Source: Melastoma dodecandrum
Taxonomy: Eukaryota; Streptophyta; Magnoliopsida; Myrtales; Melastomataceae
DNA length: 64,000 nt
Assembly (NCBI GenBank): GCA_029817715.1
Contig: JARUPY010000469.1
Coordinates: 1 to 64,000, forward strand
Direction of reading: 5' to 3'
The notes under the pieces are model-generated. The model was not told where the DNA came from and did not search any database. It saw only the letters and a program-made list of their open reading frames with translations. Of the stretch, positions 11,491 to 22,792 are shown in pieces. The position numbers were made by a program, and so were the translations under genes. Each line of letters begins with the position of its first letter. Position 1 is the first letter of the stretch.

Positions 11491-11909
11491 CGTCGCAGCA
11501 GTTGTTGCTGCCGTAGAAGCACTTTGACGTTGTCGCATGAGCACTTTGACATTGTCGCGGACGCTAGTGTGACAATTTTAAATGTAGTAAACACGTGTTT
11601 AAATGTGTTTAGGATGACAGTTACTTAAGTTTGTGTCTATAAATAAGTCGTTCTTGCTCAATTGTAATATAACAGACAATCACTTGTACCCACAAAGGGC
11701 ATTTCAGTTGTCTTCATTTTCTCTTATCTTTTCTTCCGTCCAAGTCTTCTCCGCCCAAGTACTGTCAATGGAACGCTTTTTTCACATTTTGTGTCTCTTC
11801 TTCATTTACTTTGAACCACATCCCTTCGTCACCGCGACGTGTTACGGTTTCCGCCGTCAATAAAGCGGTTACGCACCAGATCTGAGAAAGGCCGGAGACG
11901 GCGAAACTG

Positions 11910-12110
11910 AGCTTGTCAAGCTTCTCTGGCTCACGAATGAGCAGGAGGACGCAGGCGCACGCAGGAAAAGAGGAAAAAGGAGGCGGACGTCGGAAAGGGG
12001 AGGGCCAACGCGAAAGGGAAGGTCGACGCAAAGGGAAAGGCCGACGCAAAGGTGAACGTGAGAAACGGCAAGGCGGATATGAGGAAAGAGACGGATAAGG
12101 ACGTGGTTAG
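11910..12110. repeat. Purine-rich low-complexity tract
   Basis: The plus strand is dominated by GAGGAAAAAGGAGG, GGGAAAGG and GACGCAAAGG words with loosely repeated ACGC(G/A)AAAGG units. It produces spurious Arg/Pro-rich reading frames on both strands. It lies inside the hAT element. Confidence 0.7.
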
Positions 12111-13331
12111 ACACAGTATGTGGAGCATAAGGATGGCTGTTCTAGCCCTAACATTAGAATTTTTTTATTTAAAGTTCAAAACATTAATATTTGTTTAGAA
12201 AATTATTAATATTTATTATATAATATTAGGTGATCGCGAGTCATTAAATTATAAGTGTTAAGGCAGGAGCTCGACTCATTTTATTAAAGAACGGACTCGA
12301 ATTCGGCTTAAGCTTAGTCATAATTGAACTTGAACGGCTCGATTGGTTTTCACTTCTGGACTAGACGGTCTCCCCCGCCCAACAAACAATCCAATTGGGA
12401 GTCGAAGTTCTCCCCCCTTCAATAATCCGATCAGGAATCGGAGGAATTATTAGAATCGAACAAAAATCAACTGGTTCAGAAGATGATCTTGCATTTGTAA
12501 GAAAGCGATTCCATGGAGGGGAGGGAGGGAGAAAAATTAGGGATCACAGGGAAAGGGGAGGGGGGAGATGGTGCTGACCCAGAAGCTTCAAGAGGCCTTC
12601 AAGGGCACCATCGAGAGGATCACCAGCCCCTGCACCATCTCCGTCTTCAAGGGAAAGGGCGTCCTCTGCGTCTCCGAGTTCATCTTCTCCGGCAACAACC
12701 TCGTCTCCAAGTGCCCCACCTGGTCCTGGTCCGTCCCCCTCATATTCTTCATCTGATCATTGGCTTTCTTGGCTTATTCATCGGGATCCCAATTTAGAAA
12801 GTTGCAAACTTCCTGAACCCTGCATCTGCACCCGGGGATCAATAATTATGAACGGCTTCTATGATGATCTTGATTTTCTGAATGCTTGTGGATTTTGACT
12901 TACATGGTTTCGTCTTTATGATAACCATGCAAACTATTTAATGGGTTGCTACTCAAAATACCCACAGTTTGCTTCTTTTAACTTCATGACGTCCCATTTC
13001 ACAATTAACTTCGTGGCTAGTGCTATTGGGGCAATGATCAGGGAATCAGGTGAGCCTGGCAAACGGAAGCGGTATCTGCCCGTGGATAAACAGTTCCTGA
13101 TAACTAGAAACAGTACCTATTCTATTCCCCGTCCCTGCCACTTTTTCTATTATTTTTCTGGTATGAGGAAAATAGTCTTACTACTGCTTTCTTCTGACAT
13201 GTTGTAGCAATGAGAGTCCTGAGTTATCAGCAGATGACTTCCTTTTGTTACTTGCACTAAGTCTTTATGCCCGCATATTTATGATGCACCATTGGTTGTT
13301 TGCTTTAGTTCCTTGATCGCTGAAGGCTGCT

Positions 13332-14312
13332 TGATGCACACCATAACCAGATTGAAGAAGTTATAATCAAGGAAGAATTTGTGGCCTACAATGTGCTGGA
13401 GTGGTTTGGACCAAGTAATGCTTCATTTGGGCAAGTCTAAAGCATTTTGGAGAAGTAAAGGCCCCTACTTAAGACAGCCCATGGAAGGACGAATTTGAAG
13501 TCTTAGAGTTTTAAATGGAGTCATTTATGAAGTTAGTGAGATGGTGGTAGTGGGGAGTGTATTTAGTGCATTTAGTGCAGTTGGTCTAGAACTCTCTTCG
13601 ATGTCTTTTAAAGGGTTATATGCAGAAGGAGAAAGAGAAAGCTTTTGGAAAGTTTAAACTTGAGTTCTTTTATCTATTCTCTGTAACACTTAGCCTAGAA
13701 TCTAAGTGTAGCGAGTTGAGAGTGTTCACAACCTTTCGTTCACGGTGGTGTCATCACTGTATCCGGGTTCGAGGTTGTTCTAACCAGATCTTGTTCGGGT
13801 TCTTCTTAATTTGTTTAAGTTAAAGTTTACATTGTTTGGTGACTTTTTTTTTCCATTTTCCATTATCGGGGCGTTCAGGTAATGTTCGATCGCGGTACCC
13901 CACTGCATAAAGCACTACAATTGGTTTTTCAATGGCTAGTGCTGGTCGTCGAGTGGCTGAACCAACCCCTACGGCGGATCCACGTACTGATGAATGCCAT
14001 CCATCCTTTATCGAGTAGCCTTGACTATTCTAAAACCCTTGCTAATTAGATTACCTGGTATTGGCCATAATTCACAAGAACATTCTGTAGTCGTAGTAAG
14101 AGGGGGAAGGGTTAAGGATTTACCCGGCGTGAGATATCACATTGTTCGAGGAACCCTGGATGTTGTCGGAGTAAAGGATCGTCAACAGGGGGTTGTAGTG
14201 CGTTGTAGATTCTTATCCAAGACTTGTATCATTTGATGATACCATGTGAATCGCTAGAAACATGTGAAGTGTATGGCTAACCCAATAACGAAAGTTTCGT
14301 TTTCCCGCATCA
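13332..14312 (+). repeat. 5' LTR of the gypsy element, carrying a plastid-derived insert
   Basis: Bases 13332-13830 match 19234-19675 plus 21613-21687 of the 3' LTR. Between about 13832 and 14300 the 5' LTR holds extra DNA absent from the 3' LTR. The end TTTTCCCGCATCA (to 14312) matches the 3' LTR end TTTTTCGCATCA. Confidence 0.85.
14040..14300 (+). pseudogene. rps12: Plastid rps12 fragment (NUPT)
   Basis: Bases 14054-14200 encode [20 protein letters not shown] and [20 protein letters not shown], nearly identical to the second exon of plastid ribosomal protein S12. They run straight into the plastid group II intron that follows it (GTGCGTTGTAGATTCTTATC.. to ..AACGAAAGTTTCGT). This is plastid DNA moved to the nucleus. 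Sequence just upstream (13865-14040) no longer matches the S12 exon and its origin is unclear. It cannot produce S12 here. Confidence 0.85.
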
Positions 14313-14333
14313 ATTGGTATTAGAGCACGAGGT

Positions 14334-15330
14334 TATGGCTGGAAGAGTTCCACGCAGCCTTTCTCTTGAAGAAGCACACATTATTCATTTGGAGCGTGAA
14401 GTAGCAGATCTAAGGTGCTAACTTCAACAACTTTTCAGCGAACGTGGTTCGACGAAAGGTTATTCACATTCGTCTTTTGTTCAAGCGGAGGAGGACAACC
14501 CATTCATGGAGATGTCCGGCGAAGAGAAGGCTCAACAAGGGGTCCATCGAAGACGTCAGCCTGTTCGTTCTTTTGGAATAAGAGTTGATATTCTAGAGTT
14601 CGAAGGGAAGATAGATCCAGAAGAAGTTCTTGATTGGCTCCACACAATCGAGAGGGTGTTCAAGTTAAGGACAGGCGTGTTAAGATGGCAGCGCTCCGTC
14701 TTCGCAAGTACGCAAGTCTGTGGTGGGAGAATCTCAATCACCAAAGGCAGCGTGAGGGTAAGGAGAAAATACATTTATGGGAGAAAATGAAGCAAGCCTT
14801 GAAGAAGCGGTTCTTGCCGGAACCTTATTGTCAGGACCATTTCCTCAAGTTAAATTCACTACAACAATCAACGTCAGTTTCAGAGTATACCCGCCAGTTT
14901 GAACAACTCATGTTATAATGTGACATATCCGAGCCACAGGACAGACCATTGCAAGATACATTAAGAGTCTCAAATCACAAATAGTAAATGTGGTAGAGTT
15001 ACAACCTTATTGGAGCTTTGGAGATGTGTGCAACCTTGCTCATAAGGTTGAGAAGCAGCAAGTGAAACGAGCATCACTACGGCCAGCTATTAAAGCGTTT
15101 CCTCCCAGCAAAGGCTTATCATCTCGATCTAATCCGTTGGCAGCCAGTAAGGAGAAAGGAAACGAAGAATTCCAGCCACCCCAGGAAGCTGGAAGGGGCC
15201 GAAAATGCTTCAGATGCCAAGGTTATGGACATGTCGCAGCTGAATATCTAACACGAAGGACGATCACCATCAAGGAGCTGTCCGAAGATGATGATGAAGG
15301 AGCTCGAGAGGACGGACCCATATGAGATTC
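14334..15330 (+). pseudogene. gypsy gag, broken
   Basis: The ATG at 14334 follows the primer site. An early TAA falls near 14418. The frames then give VDILEFEGKIDPEEVLDWLH, a frameshift near 14670, RLRKYASLWWENL.., KKRFLPEPY and a stop at 14916, then VVELQPYWSFGDVCNLAHKVE. The zinc knuckle near 15205-15255 (CFRCQGYGHVAAEY) has its last Cys replaced by Tyr. These blocks are standard for plant Ty3/gypsy gag. Confidence 0.85.
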
Positions 15331-15339
15331 TGAAAAAGA

Positions 15340-17330
15340 ATATGTCAAGGAGCCGGATGAGGGAGAATTGCTTGTAGTTCGCAAGGCTCTGAATGCAAAT
15401 ATCGTATCGGAGAAGGCTGACCAACGAGAGCGCATCTTCCAACCCGTCGCACAGTACAAAGGAAGGTGTGCCATGTGACTGTGGATAGTGGTGGCTGCAC
15501 CAATGTAGCATCAACTACCATGGTGGAAAAGTTAAAATTGCCTACGCATCCAGATCCCCAACCTTACAAGCTTCAATGGTAAATAAGGACAGTGACATAC
15601 GGGTAACTAAATAAGTTCTCATCTCCTTGTCTATTGGTCAAATCTATAGGGACACGGTGACCTGCGATGTCATGCCAATGGACGCATGCCACTTGTTGTA
15701 GGGAAGACCTTGGCAATATGATCGACGAGCTATGCATGATGGGTATCGAAATACCAACTATATCACCATGGACCAGAAGAAGATAACGCTTCTACCATTG
15801 TCGGCACCAGCTACGTCAAGGCCACTAAATGATGCTCAAAGTCAAATTTCGAAGCAAGTTGAGTTGATCAAGGCTGTTCGAGGCAATAAGCACATGTACG
15901 TCTCGATGATCCTCGAGGTACGCATGGAAGCAGAAGCAACTACACACCCTATAGTAAAGAGATTACTTCAGGAGTTCGAGGACGTGTTTCCGAAGGAGAT
16001 GCCAAGAGGACTTCCACCATTGAGGGATATCCAACATCAAATTGATCTCATTCTGGGAGGGACGCTTCCCAACAGACCAGCCTATCGCTGCAATCCCGAA
16101 GAAGCAATAGAGCAGCAACGGCAAGTGGAGGAACTTATTCAAAAGGTGTTTGTGCGAGAAAGTCTCAGCCCATGTTTCGTTCCCGCTATCCTCGTGCCTA
16201 AGAAGGATGGTTCATGGGGAATGTCGTGCCAATGGACGCATGCCACTTGTTGTTGGGAAGACCTTGACAATATGATCGATGAGCTATGCATGATGGGTAT
16301 CGGAATACCTACTCTATCACCGTGGATCAGAAGAAGATCACGCTTCTACCATTGTCGGCACCAGCTACGTCAAGGCCACTGAAGGATGCTCAAAGTCAAA
16401 TTCCTAAGCAAGTTGAGCTGATCAAGGCTGTTCGAGGCAATGAGCACATGTACGTCTTGATGATCCTCGAGGTACGCATGGAGGTAGAAGCAACTACACA
16501 CCTATAGTAAAGAGATTACTTCAGGAGTTTGAGAACGTGTTTCCGAAGGAGATGCCAAGAGGACTTCCACAATTGCGGGATATCCAACATCAAATTAATC
16601 TCATTACGGGGGTGATGCTTCCCAACAGACCAGCCTATCGCTGCAATCCCGAAGAAGTAACGGAGTAACAACGGCAAGTGGAAGAGCTTATTCAAAAGGG
16701 GTTTGTGCGAGAAAGTCTCAGCCCATGTTCCGTTCCTGCTATCCTCGTGCTTAAGAAGGATGGTTCATGGAGAATGTGCATGGACAGTCGCGCTATCAAC
16801 AAGATCACGGTCAAATACAGGTTTCCCATTCCTTGTTTAAATGACATGCTTGATGAGCTGCTGTATGGCGCATGTTTTCTCGAAGGTGGATTTGCGTAGT
16901 GGATATCACCAAATTCGTATGAAAGAAGGAGATGAATGGAAGATGGCGTTCAAGACCAAGTTCGGCTTGTATGAATGGCTTGTTATGCCCTTCGGCCTCT
17001 CGAACGCACCTAGCATTCTCATGAGAATGATGAACCAGTTCGACCTTTCCTCAAGTTCGTCGTTATTTATTTTGACGACACTCTTGTGTATAGTCGCAGT
17101 GAAAATGAGCACTTGGAACATCTTTGACGGCTATTCGCCAAGCTTCGAGAACAACACCTCTTTGCTAACATCAACAAATGTTGACGAGAGCACAATCGAA
17201 GCGATCCGAGACTGGTCAATTCCTAAGACCACCCATGATGTTAGAAGTTTCCACAGTCTTGCTTCATTCTATCGGCGGTTCATCAAAACATCACCATTGC
17301 CGCACCATTGACCGAATGCCTGAAGGGAAC
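15340..17330 (+). pseudogene. gypsy protease and reverse transcriptase, with tandem duplication
   Basis: Protease-like sequence runs over about 15370-15730 (GGCTNVASTTMVEKLKLP; DACHLL.GRPW.YD). It is followed by the linker and RT start, present twice because of a 554-bp tandem duplication. The second copy leads into the RT palm: [42 protein letters not shown], and the catalytic YFDD near 17070 in a shifted frame. Stops and frameshifts are frequent. Confidence 0.85.
15668..16775 (+). repeat. 554-bp direct tandem duplication in gypsy pol
   Basis: TGTC(A/G)TGCCAATGGACGCA starts at 15668 and again at 16222, and the similarity continues to AAGAAGGATGGTTCATGG at both unit ends (16200 and 16753). 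The unit is not a multiple of three. The copies have since diverged by scattered substitutions and a 1-bp indel. Confidence 0.92.
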
Positions 17331-17332
17331 AA

Positions 17333-17676
17333 CCTTTGAATGTACAGCGGAAGCCCATACGAGTTTCGAAAACCTCAAGAGACGACTTCGCGAGGCACCG
17401 GTTCTAGCACTTTCGAACTTTGAAAATATGTTTGAGGTGGAGTGTGACGCTTCAGGGATAGGAATTGGAGGGGTCCTACTTCAAGAGGGTCAACCGATCG
17501 CCTACCTTTGAATGTACAGCGGAAGCCAGACGAGTTTTGAAAACCACAAGAGACGACTTTGCGAGGCACCGGTTCTAGCACTTTCGAACTTTGAAAATAT
17601 GTTTGAGGTGGAGTGTGACGCTTCGGGGATAGGAATTGGAGGGGTCCTACTTCAAGAGGGTCAACCGATCGCCTAC
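17333..17676 (+). repeat. 172-bp direct tandem duplication in gypsy RNase H
   Basis: CCTTTGAATGTACAGCGGAA occurs at 17333 and 17505, and the two units are nearly identical through CTTTCGAACTTTGAAAATAT and GGTCCTACTTCAAGAGGGTC. The copies look more alike than the 554-bp pair, so this event may be younger (inference). Confidence 0.92.
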
Positions 17677-18156
17677 TTTAGTGAAAAGCTGAATGGATCG
17701 CAACTAAACTATCCAACTTACGACAAGGAGTTTTTCGCAATAGTTCGAGCATTGGAGAATTGGAGTCAGTATCTGATGCCGCGAGAGTTTGAACTTCATA
17801 CAGACCACGAAGCTTTAAAGCACACAAATGGGCAGGTAATGCTCAACAAGCGACATGCGAAATGGGTGGAGTTCCTTCAAACATTCACATTCGTGCTGAA
17901 ACACAAGTCTGGAGCAATGAATATGGTTGCGGATGCTTTATCAAGGAAAATGACGTTAATCGGTATAATGGAATCTAAGTTTATTGGATTTGAGACGCTG
18001 AAAGAGCTGTATGCCACCGATGACGATTTCAAGGAGGTTTACCTCGAGTGTTTGACCAAGGCAATGGAGCATTACCATCTTCTCAATGGTTTCCTAGTTC
18101 GAGGTTCAAAACTATGCGTTTCTCGAAGCTCCGTTCGAGAGTTGCCGATTCGATAA
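17512..18156 (+). pseudogene. gypsy RNase H
   Basis: This 214-codon open stretch contains the RNase H blocks [52 protein letters not shown] and [10 protein letters not shown] in normal order. It is the best-preserved enzyme segment of the element. It is cut from RT by the upstream frameshifts and duplication, and its frame ends before the integrase finger. Confidence 0.9.
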
Positions 18157-18159
18157 GTT

Positions 18160-19225
18160 CATGGATGAGCAATTGCTTGCCATTTCGGAGTGCAGAAGAC
18201 ATTTGAAATGTTGCACGAACATTTATATTGGCCAGGGATGAACAAAGCCGTCCAGGTACTAGTTCGACGGTGTAGCATTTGTCAGCGAGCGAAGAGTCAT
18301 ATCCAGCCACAAGGCCTCTACACTCCTCTACTGATGGTAGATCGTCCATGGGAGCCCTTCAGCATGGACTTCGTTCTTTGGCCACAAGCACAGCGACAAA
18401 AGGACTCCATTATGGTGGTTGTTGATCGATTTTCGAAAGTGGCACATTTCATTCCTTGTAGGAAGACCAACAATGCCACTAATGTTGCGGATCTCTACTT
18501 TCACAAAATTGTTTGGCTGCATGGTATTCCAACAACGATTGTATCTGATCGTGATGCAAAGTTCCTGAGTTACTTCTGGAAGACATTGTGGCACAAGCTT
18601 GGGACGAAACTATTCTTTAGCACCAGTTGTCACCCTCAGAATGATGGCCAAACGGAGGTAGTTAATCGAACAATGCGACCATCCTTAGGACAATGGTGTC
18701 AAAGAATCAAAAGGATTAGGATATCAAGCTTGCCCATGCTGAATTTGCATACAACCGAGCTCCTCACATCACTGCGAAAGCATCTCCCTTTGAGGTAGTT
18801 TATGGTATTAACCCGCGGGTGCCTATTGAACTGTTACCGATGCTAAGCAAGGACGCCGTGAACATGGATGCTGTGAAACGAGCCGAGGCAATGCTGAAAC
18901 TCCACCAGCAGATTCGAGCAAATATTGAGAAGCAAAATGAAAGATACATGAAGAAGCGAAACAGGGACGTAAGGAATGAATCTTCCAACCTGGTGATCTA
19001 GTGTGGATTCATCTTAGCAAGGAAAGGCTTTCTACAAGGCGAAAGAATAAACTCATGCCTCGAGCAGAAGGTCCTTTTCGTATGGTGGAACAGATCAATA
19101 ATAACGCCTGCAAAATCGACCTCCCTAGGGAATACGGAGTTTCGACAACTTTCAATGTTCAAGACCTGGCACCATACGAGGATGATAAAGACCCCTTAGA
19201 TTTGAGGACAAGTCTTTTCCAATAA
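18160..19225 (+). pseudogene. gypsy integrase
   Basis: The zinc-binding HHCC end is partly visible (LHEHLYWPGM..CSICQRAK). The catalytic core shows SMDFVL (first Asp), IVSDRDAKF (second Asp) and NDGQTEVVNRT (Glu). A frameshift near 18685 splits off AYNRAPH/PFEVVYG-type sequence, and a stop occurs at 18999. The end, FNVQDLAPYEDD..LRTSLFQ, is the usual C-terminus of many plant gypsy polyproteins. No chromodomain is visible. Confidence 0.9.
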
Positions 19226-19675
19226 AGGGGGAATGATGCGCACCACAACCAGATTGAAGAAGTTACAATCAATGAGGAAGTTGTGGCCTATAATGTGCTG
19301 GAGTGGATTGGACCAAGTAATGCTTCATTTGGGCAAGTCTGAAGCATTTTGGAGAAATAAAGGCCCCTACTTAAGACCCAGCCCATGGAAGGACGAATTT
19401 GAAGTCTTAGAGTCTTAAATAGAGTTATTTATCAAGTTAGTGGGATGGTGGTAGTGGGAAATTGGCTAAAGGGTTAGTGGGGAGTGTATTTAGTGCAGTT
19501 GGTCCAGAACTCTCTTCGATGTCTTTTAAAGGGTTCTATGTAGAAGGAGAAAGAGAAAGCTTTTGGGAAGTTTAAACTTGAGTTGTTCTATCTATTCTCT
19601 GTATCACTTAGCTTAGAATCTAAGTGTGGTAACTTGAGAGTGTTCACAGCCTTTCGTTCACGGTGGTGCCATCGC

Positions 19676-21607
19676 TGTTGATATGGTTTTCATGATGAGT
19701 CACACAATAGGTTTGACCTGCTATGATTTTATAGATCCTCCTGTAACGATGATATGCTTCCTAGCAAAGGAAAAATATCACGAAAATATTTTCTTCATCC
19801 TCCAATGATCACTTCAGATCAAGTGACGTGATTAGAAAATATTTTCATAATTAGATATTTTAATAATTAATTAATTATTGATTATCTTATTAATTCAAAT
19901 GAGGAATATTCTTAGGAATATTATTTGAATTAATATTAAATAGTTATCTGAAAAGATAAATAATTGAAAGTCAAAAATAAAATATTTTTCCTAATCAAGG
20001 AAATTATTTTGTTATTTTTGTAAATTTCTATCTAACCTTCTGTAATGGATAACGTTATTTATAATTCACTTTCAAATAAACTTTTCACATAAATTTTGTC
20101 CAGATGCAATAACAAAGTTCTCTGGAACGAATTATTTTATTTTTGAAAATAAATGATTGATTGTTTTCATTAATAGAGGGTTGGTTGATTGATCCCGTCG
20201 AACCTTCTATAGTGCACTATCTGTGGATTAAAACATCAAAATAAAACAAAATTAATTTTGAAAGTCTTTAACGGATAAATGCACAACCATATAATCAAAA
20301 TTCCTAGGTTTGAAATAAAATATTTTTTCTTTTCCACTATAGAAGGTTGTTGACCAAATCTGGCTCCAACCATCTATAACGCAATATCTGGAGATTGGAT
20401 AATCTGATTGATGCAAAATCAAATAGAAATTGTTTCCAATCATTTTATGCACTATGGGAATGTATCTGGTCGTATTTTAATTTTGGAATAATAAATTTCC
20501 TTAATAACAGAAGGACAAAATCGTTGTATGAAGGAAAAGTAAAAAATAATTCATTTTAGTTTTTAAGTTAAGCGTGGTCAGTCTTGGCATTTCTACAACG
20601 TTGTTGTGGTATTTTAACGTGTGTGTGAGTGCGCAGGACGGATTCTCCAGGCGAGCGTTCTCGCAGGAGGTGACTTCAGTGGGTTAAGCATTGGTGAAGC
20701 CGCTCCGGAGGCGCCGGTGGTTACGAATCCAAGGAACTCGACCGGAACACTGTCCGTAACGTCGGACTGCGTGCAATAGGGCATAGGGAGAAGGGTCGCT
20801 GGTTGGCGAGTCAGCGTACAGAGTTGGTTAGAGAAAAGGAGTCTGTAGCAGGCGTAAGCGGTAAGGGACCTACAAGCTTCTATAATTGGTTATTTGGTTG
20901 CATGTTTGTTTGCAGCAGGTGTACATTGGTTAAGCCACTCCGTAGGCGTCGGTGGCTGCGAATCTGAAGGACTTGGCCGGGGAAGCTATTTGTAACGTCG
21001 GGTTGGTGTATAGCAGGTCCAAGAAAAGAAATCCCTAGCAGGCGCAAGTGGTGAGGTACTGCAGCCTTCTGTAGACGGTTATTTTCTTTGCTTTGCAGAT
21101 TATATCGAAAATACAAAAAGAGAAGCCCATCCGACAACGCCCAAACACGTGGAGGAAGCGTCATCGAGTCTAATCGTAGGTCCACAGAAGGGACAGCCCG
21201 CTACTGCATCACAGAAGGCTGAAGCTTCCAGTCAAGGTTCTACTCGGCGAGTCTGGTGGATTTCCTTGTGATTCGACCTAGACGCATCTGAAACTCAGCA
21301 AGAGAGTTTCTTGCATTGGTTAAGTTAATCTTTTACCGCCCCGTGGTTAAAGTATTTTCTTTCACCACAGAAAGTTCAAACTTCTACACTGTAATTATTA
21401 CTTACAAGTTATTCGTGAAAACAGCCAAAAGTGGACATAGGTGTATTCACCGATCCACTATAAAGCTTGGTGTTCCAGTTTATCTTTAAGCTTCTGTAAA
21501 TCACAGAAGCTAAATCTTCCGCGAGGGTTATGTGAGTTTGTCGAGAAAGTTATATTCGAATGAAAAGACTAATTCATCCCCTCTTAGTCACAATCAAAGG
21601 GCCAACA
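19676..21607 (+). mobile_element. Copia-type solo LTR, 1.93 kb, nested in the gypsy 3' LTR
   Basis: It starts TGTTGATATGG and ends TCACAATCAAAGGGCCAACA. A 5-bp duplication ATCGC (19671-19675) / ATCGT (21608-21612) flanks it, with one C-to-T change. The end, with CATCCCCTCTTAGTCACAAT, resembles SIRE/Angela-type copia LTRs (inference). No internal domain is present, as expected after LTR-LTR recombination. Confidence 0.75.
20690..21095 (+). repeat. Internal two-copy repeat of the solo LTR
   Basis: GGCG(C/T)CGGTGG is found at 20710 and 20945, each followed by CGAATC..AAGGA.CT.G.CCGG and GTAACGTCGG. A second matching block, TAGCAGGCG(T/C)AAG.GGT, lies at 20846 and 21036. So a unit of about 190-235 bp is duplicated within the LTR, with a 45-bp length difference between copies. 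Confidence 0.75.
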
Positions 21608-22769
21608 ATCGTTGTATCCGGGTTCTAGGTTGTTCTAACAAGATCTTGTTCGGGTTCTTCTTAATTTATTTAAGTTCAAGTTTACTTGAATGTTTTTCGC
21701 ATCACTGCTTCTGTGGAGGAAGAGTACGAAGCTGGGGAGGTGAAGCTCTGCTTGATAACGACGATAACGATGGGTGGCTGGCCACCCATGGAAAGCCAAA
21801 AGGTACTGTACCGTGTTTGATATTATTCCCCAAAAAGACCGGATTCTCGTACATTGCTTGCCTTTTAAATTCCATCCCACTCTTGAAACTAAATCGGACG
21901 AGGATATGTTTTGGTGGAGAAGAGGAAGAATATATTCCTAACAGTTTTAAAGAACGATCCTGTCAGTTTTACTTCTGCTCTAATTGTTTTGGGTCTGTCC
22001 AGTTCAGTATTGTTGTATTGGTCAAAAATCATATTCCAGGAAACGTGTAGAAGTTGTGCTTTCAAGTCCTTGCCAAGTTGAAAATTTTCTCTCAAAGTTG
22101 CAAAATAGCCATCATCTAATTATGCATAAAGCATCTTCAAATAACTTACGGTGCTCATTTAATTATTTTATTTTGATTGCAGGCAACCTTTCAGCCTCTG
22201 GTTGCACAGGAACCTGATGATGACAATATTCTTCGAACACGGACTTATGGTGTTAGCATCACGTAAGCACATTTGTAAAGAAAAGGAAAATTTAAAGAGG
22301 TTAATGCTGCTGACTAGAACCGAAATGGGTTACAAATACTTGATTTTTCTATCATTTGCATCTTTATAGGTGTGACAAGTATTGTCAGAACCCTCTAGTG
22401 TAATTGATTGACCGGATATGATGAGGTCTTCTGCCTTGCGTTATCTTCTATTACTTCACTGATGATGGCCTTTGATGCACTTTTTGGCTGTACAGGACTA
22501 AAAAGTGATGTTATCCTGACTAATTATCTATTCTGACACTTACTTTGACTTGAAGCACCTCATTTCTGGATTGATATTACTTCTGTTGCCATTTTGCAGT
22601 CGAGGGAACTGCTTCAACCAGAGCTTGTACTTGAGGATGTCAGTCAAGATCATGCCCGGAAAATGGTGAGATTTTAGAGTGATTGGGGGGCCTGCAATTC
22701 TCTTAGATTTTAAGTAGGATGTCGGATATCAAGCTGTTTCTCCACCAACCATGTCCTAGGTGATTGCAA

Positions 22770-22792
22770 CCCCCCCCCCCCCCCCCCCCCCC
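22770..22792 (+). repeat. Poly-C run of 23
   Basis: An uninterrupted run of 23 C in a former ATG3 intron. Such a long C homopolymer is rare in plant DNA and its length is error-prone in sequencing. Confidence 0.9.

Larger units (their letters stand above)
6042..12358. mobile_element. Non-autonomous hAT element, interrupted by a copia insertion
   Basis: Perfect 8-bp target duplications GACTAGAC flank it (6034-6041 and 12359-12366), the length typical of hAT. The termini are inverted: left TTGGGGTGAAAAC, right (reverse complement) CAGAAGTGAAAAC. Sub-terminal sequence at 10899-11130 and 12240-12350 is full of short GAGCTCG/GGCTCGA-type words, common in plant hAT non-autonomous elements. Without the copia insertion the element is about 1.48 kb. 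It contains a 27-bp minisatellite and purine-rich DNA, but no transposase. Confidence 0.8.
13332..21704 (+). mobile_element. Ty3/gypsy element inserted in ATG3 exon 3
   Basis: The 5-bp target duplication CTGCT flanks it (13327-13331 and 21705-21709). The element begins TGATGC and ends GCATCA. A primer site of tRNA-Met type (TGGTATTAGAGC, 14315-14326) follows the 5' LTR, and a purine tract (AAAGGGGGAA, 19224-19233) precedes the 3' LTR. The order gag, protease, RT, RNase H, integrase is Ty3/gypsy. Integrase ends without a visible chromodomain. Internal frames hold many stops, so it is defective. Confidence 0.95.
19234..21704 (+). repeat. 3' LTR of the gypsy element, split by a solo LTR
   Basis: LTR sequence occupies 19234-19675 and 21613-21704. 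The middle (19676-21607) is a separate insertion flanked by ATCGC/ATCGT. The joined 3' LTR lacks the plastid insert of its partner. Confidence 0.9.

Noticed and set aside
11141..11544. Leu- and Tyr/Cys-rich repeat proteins on both strands
   Set aside because: By-products of the 27-bp minisatellite, which stays open in several frames; no flanking gene structure.
11570..11767. Possible solo LTR (TGACA..TGTCA with a TATA box near 11637)
   Set aside because: The ends fit TG..CA, but no target duplication or second copy is visible, so it may be just part of the hAT element.
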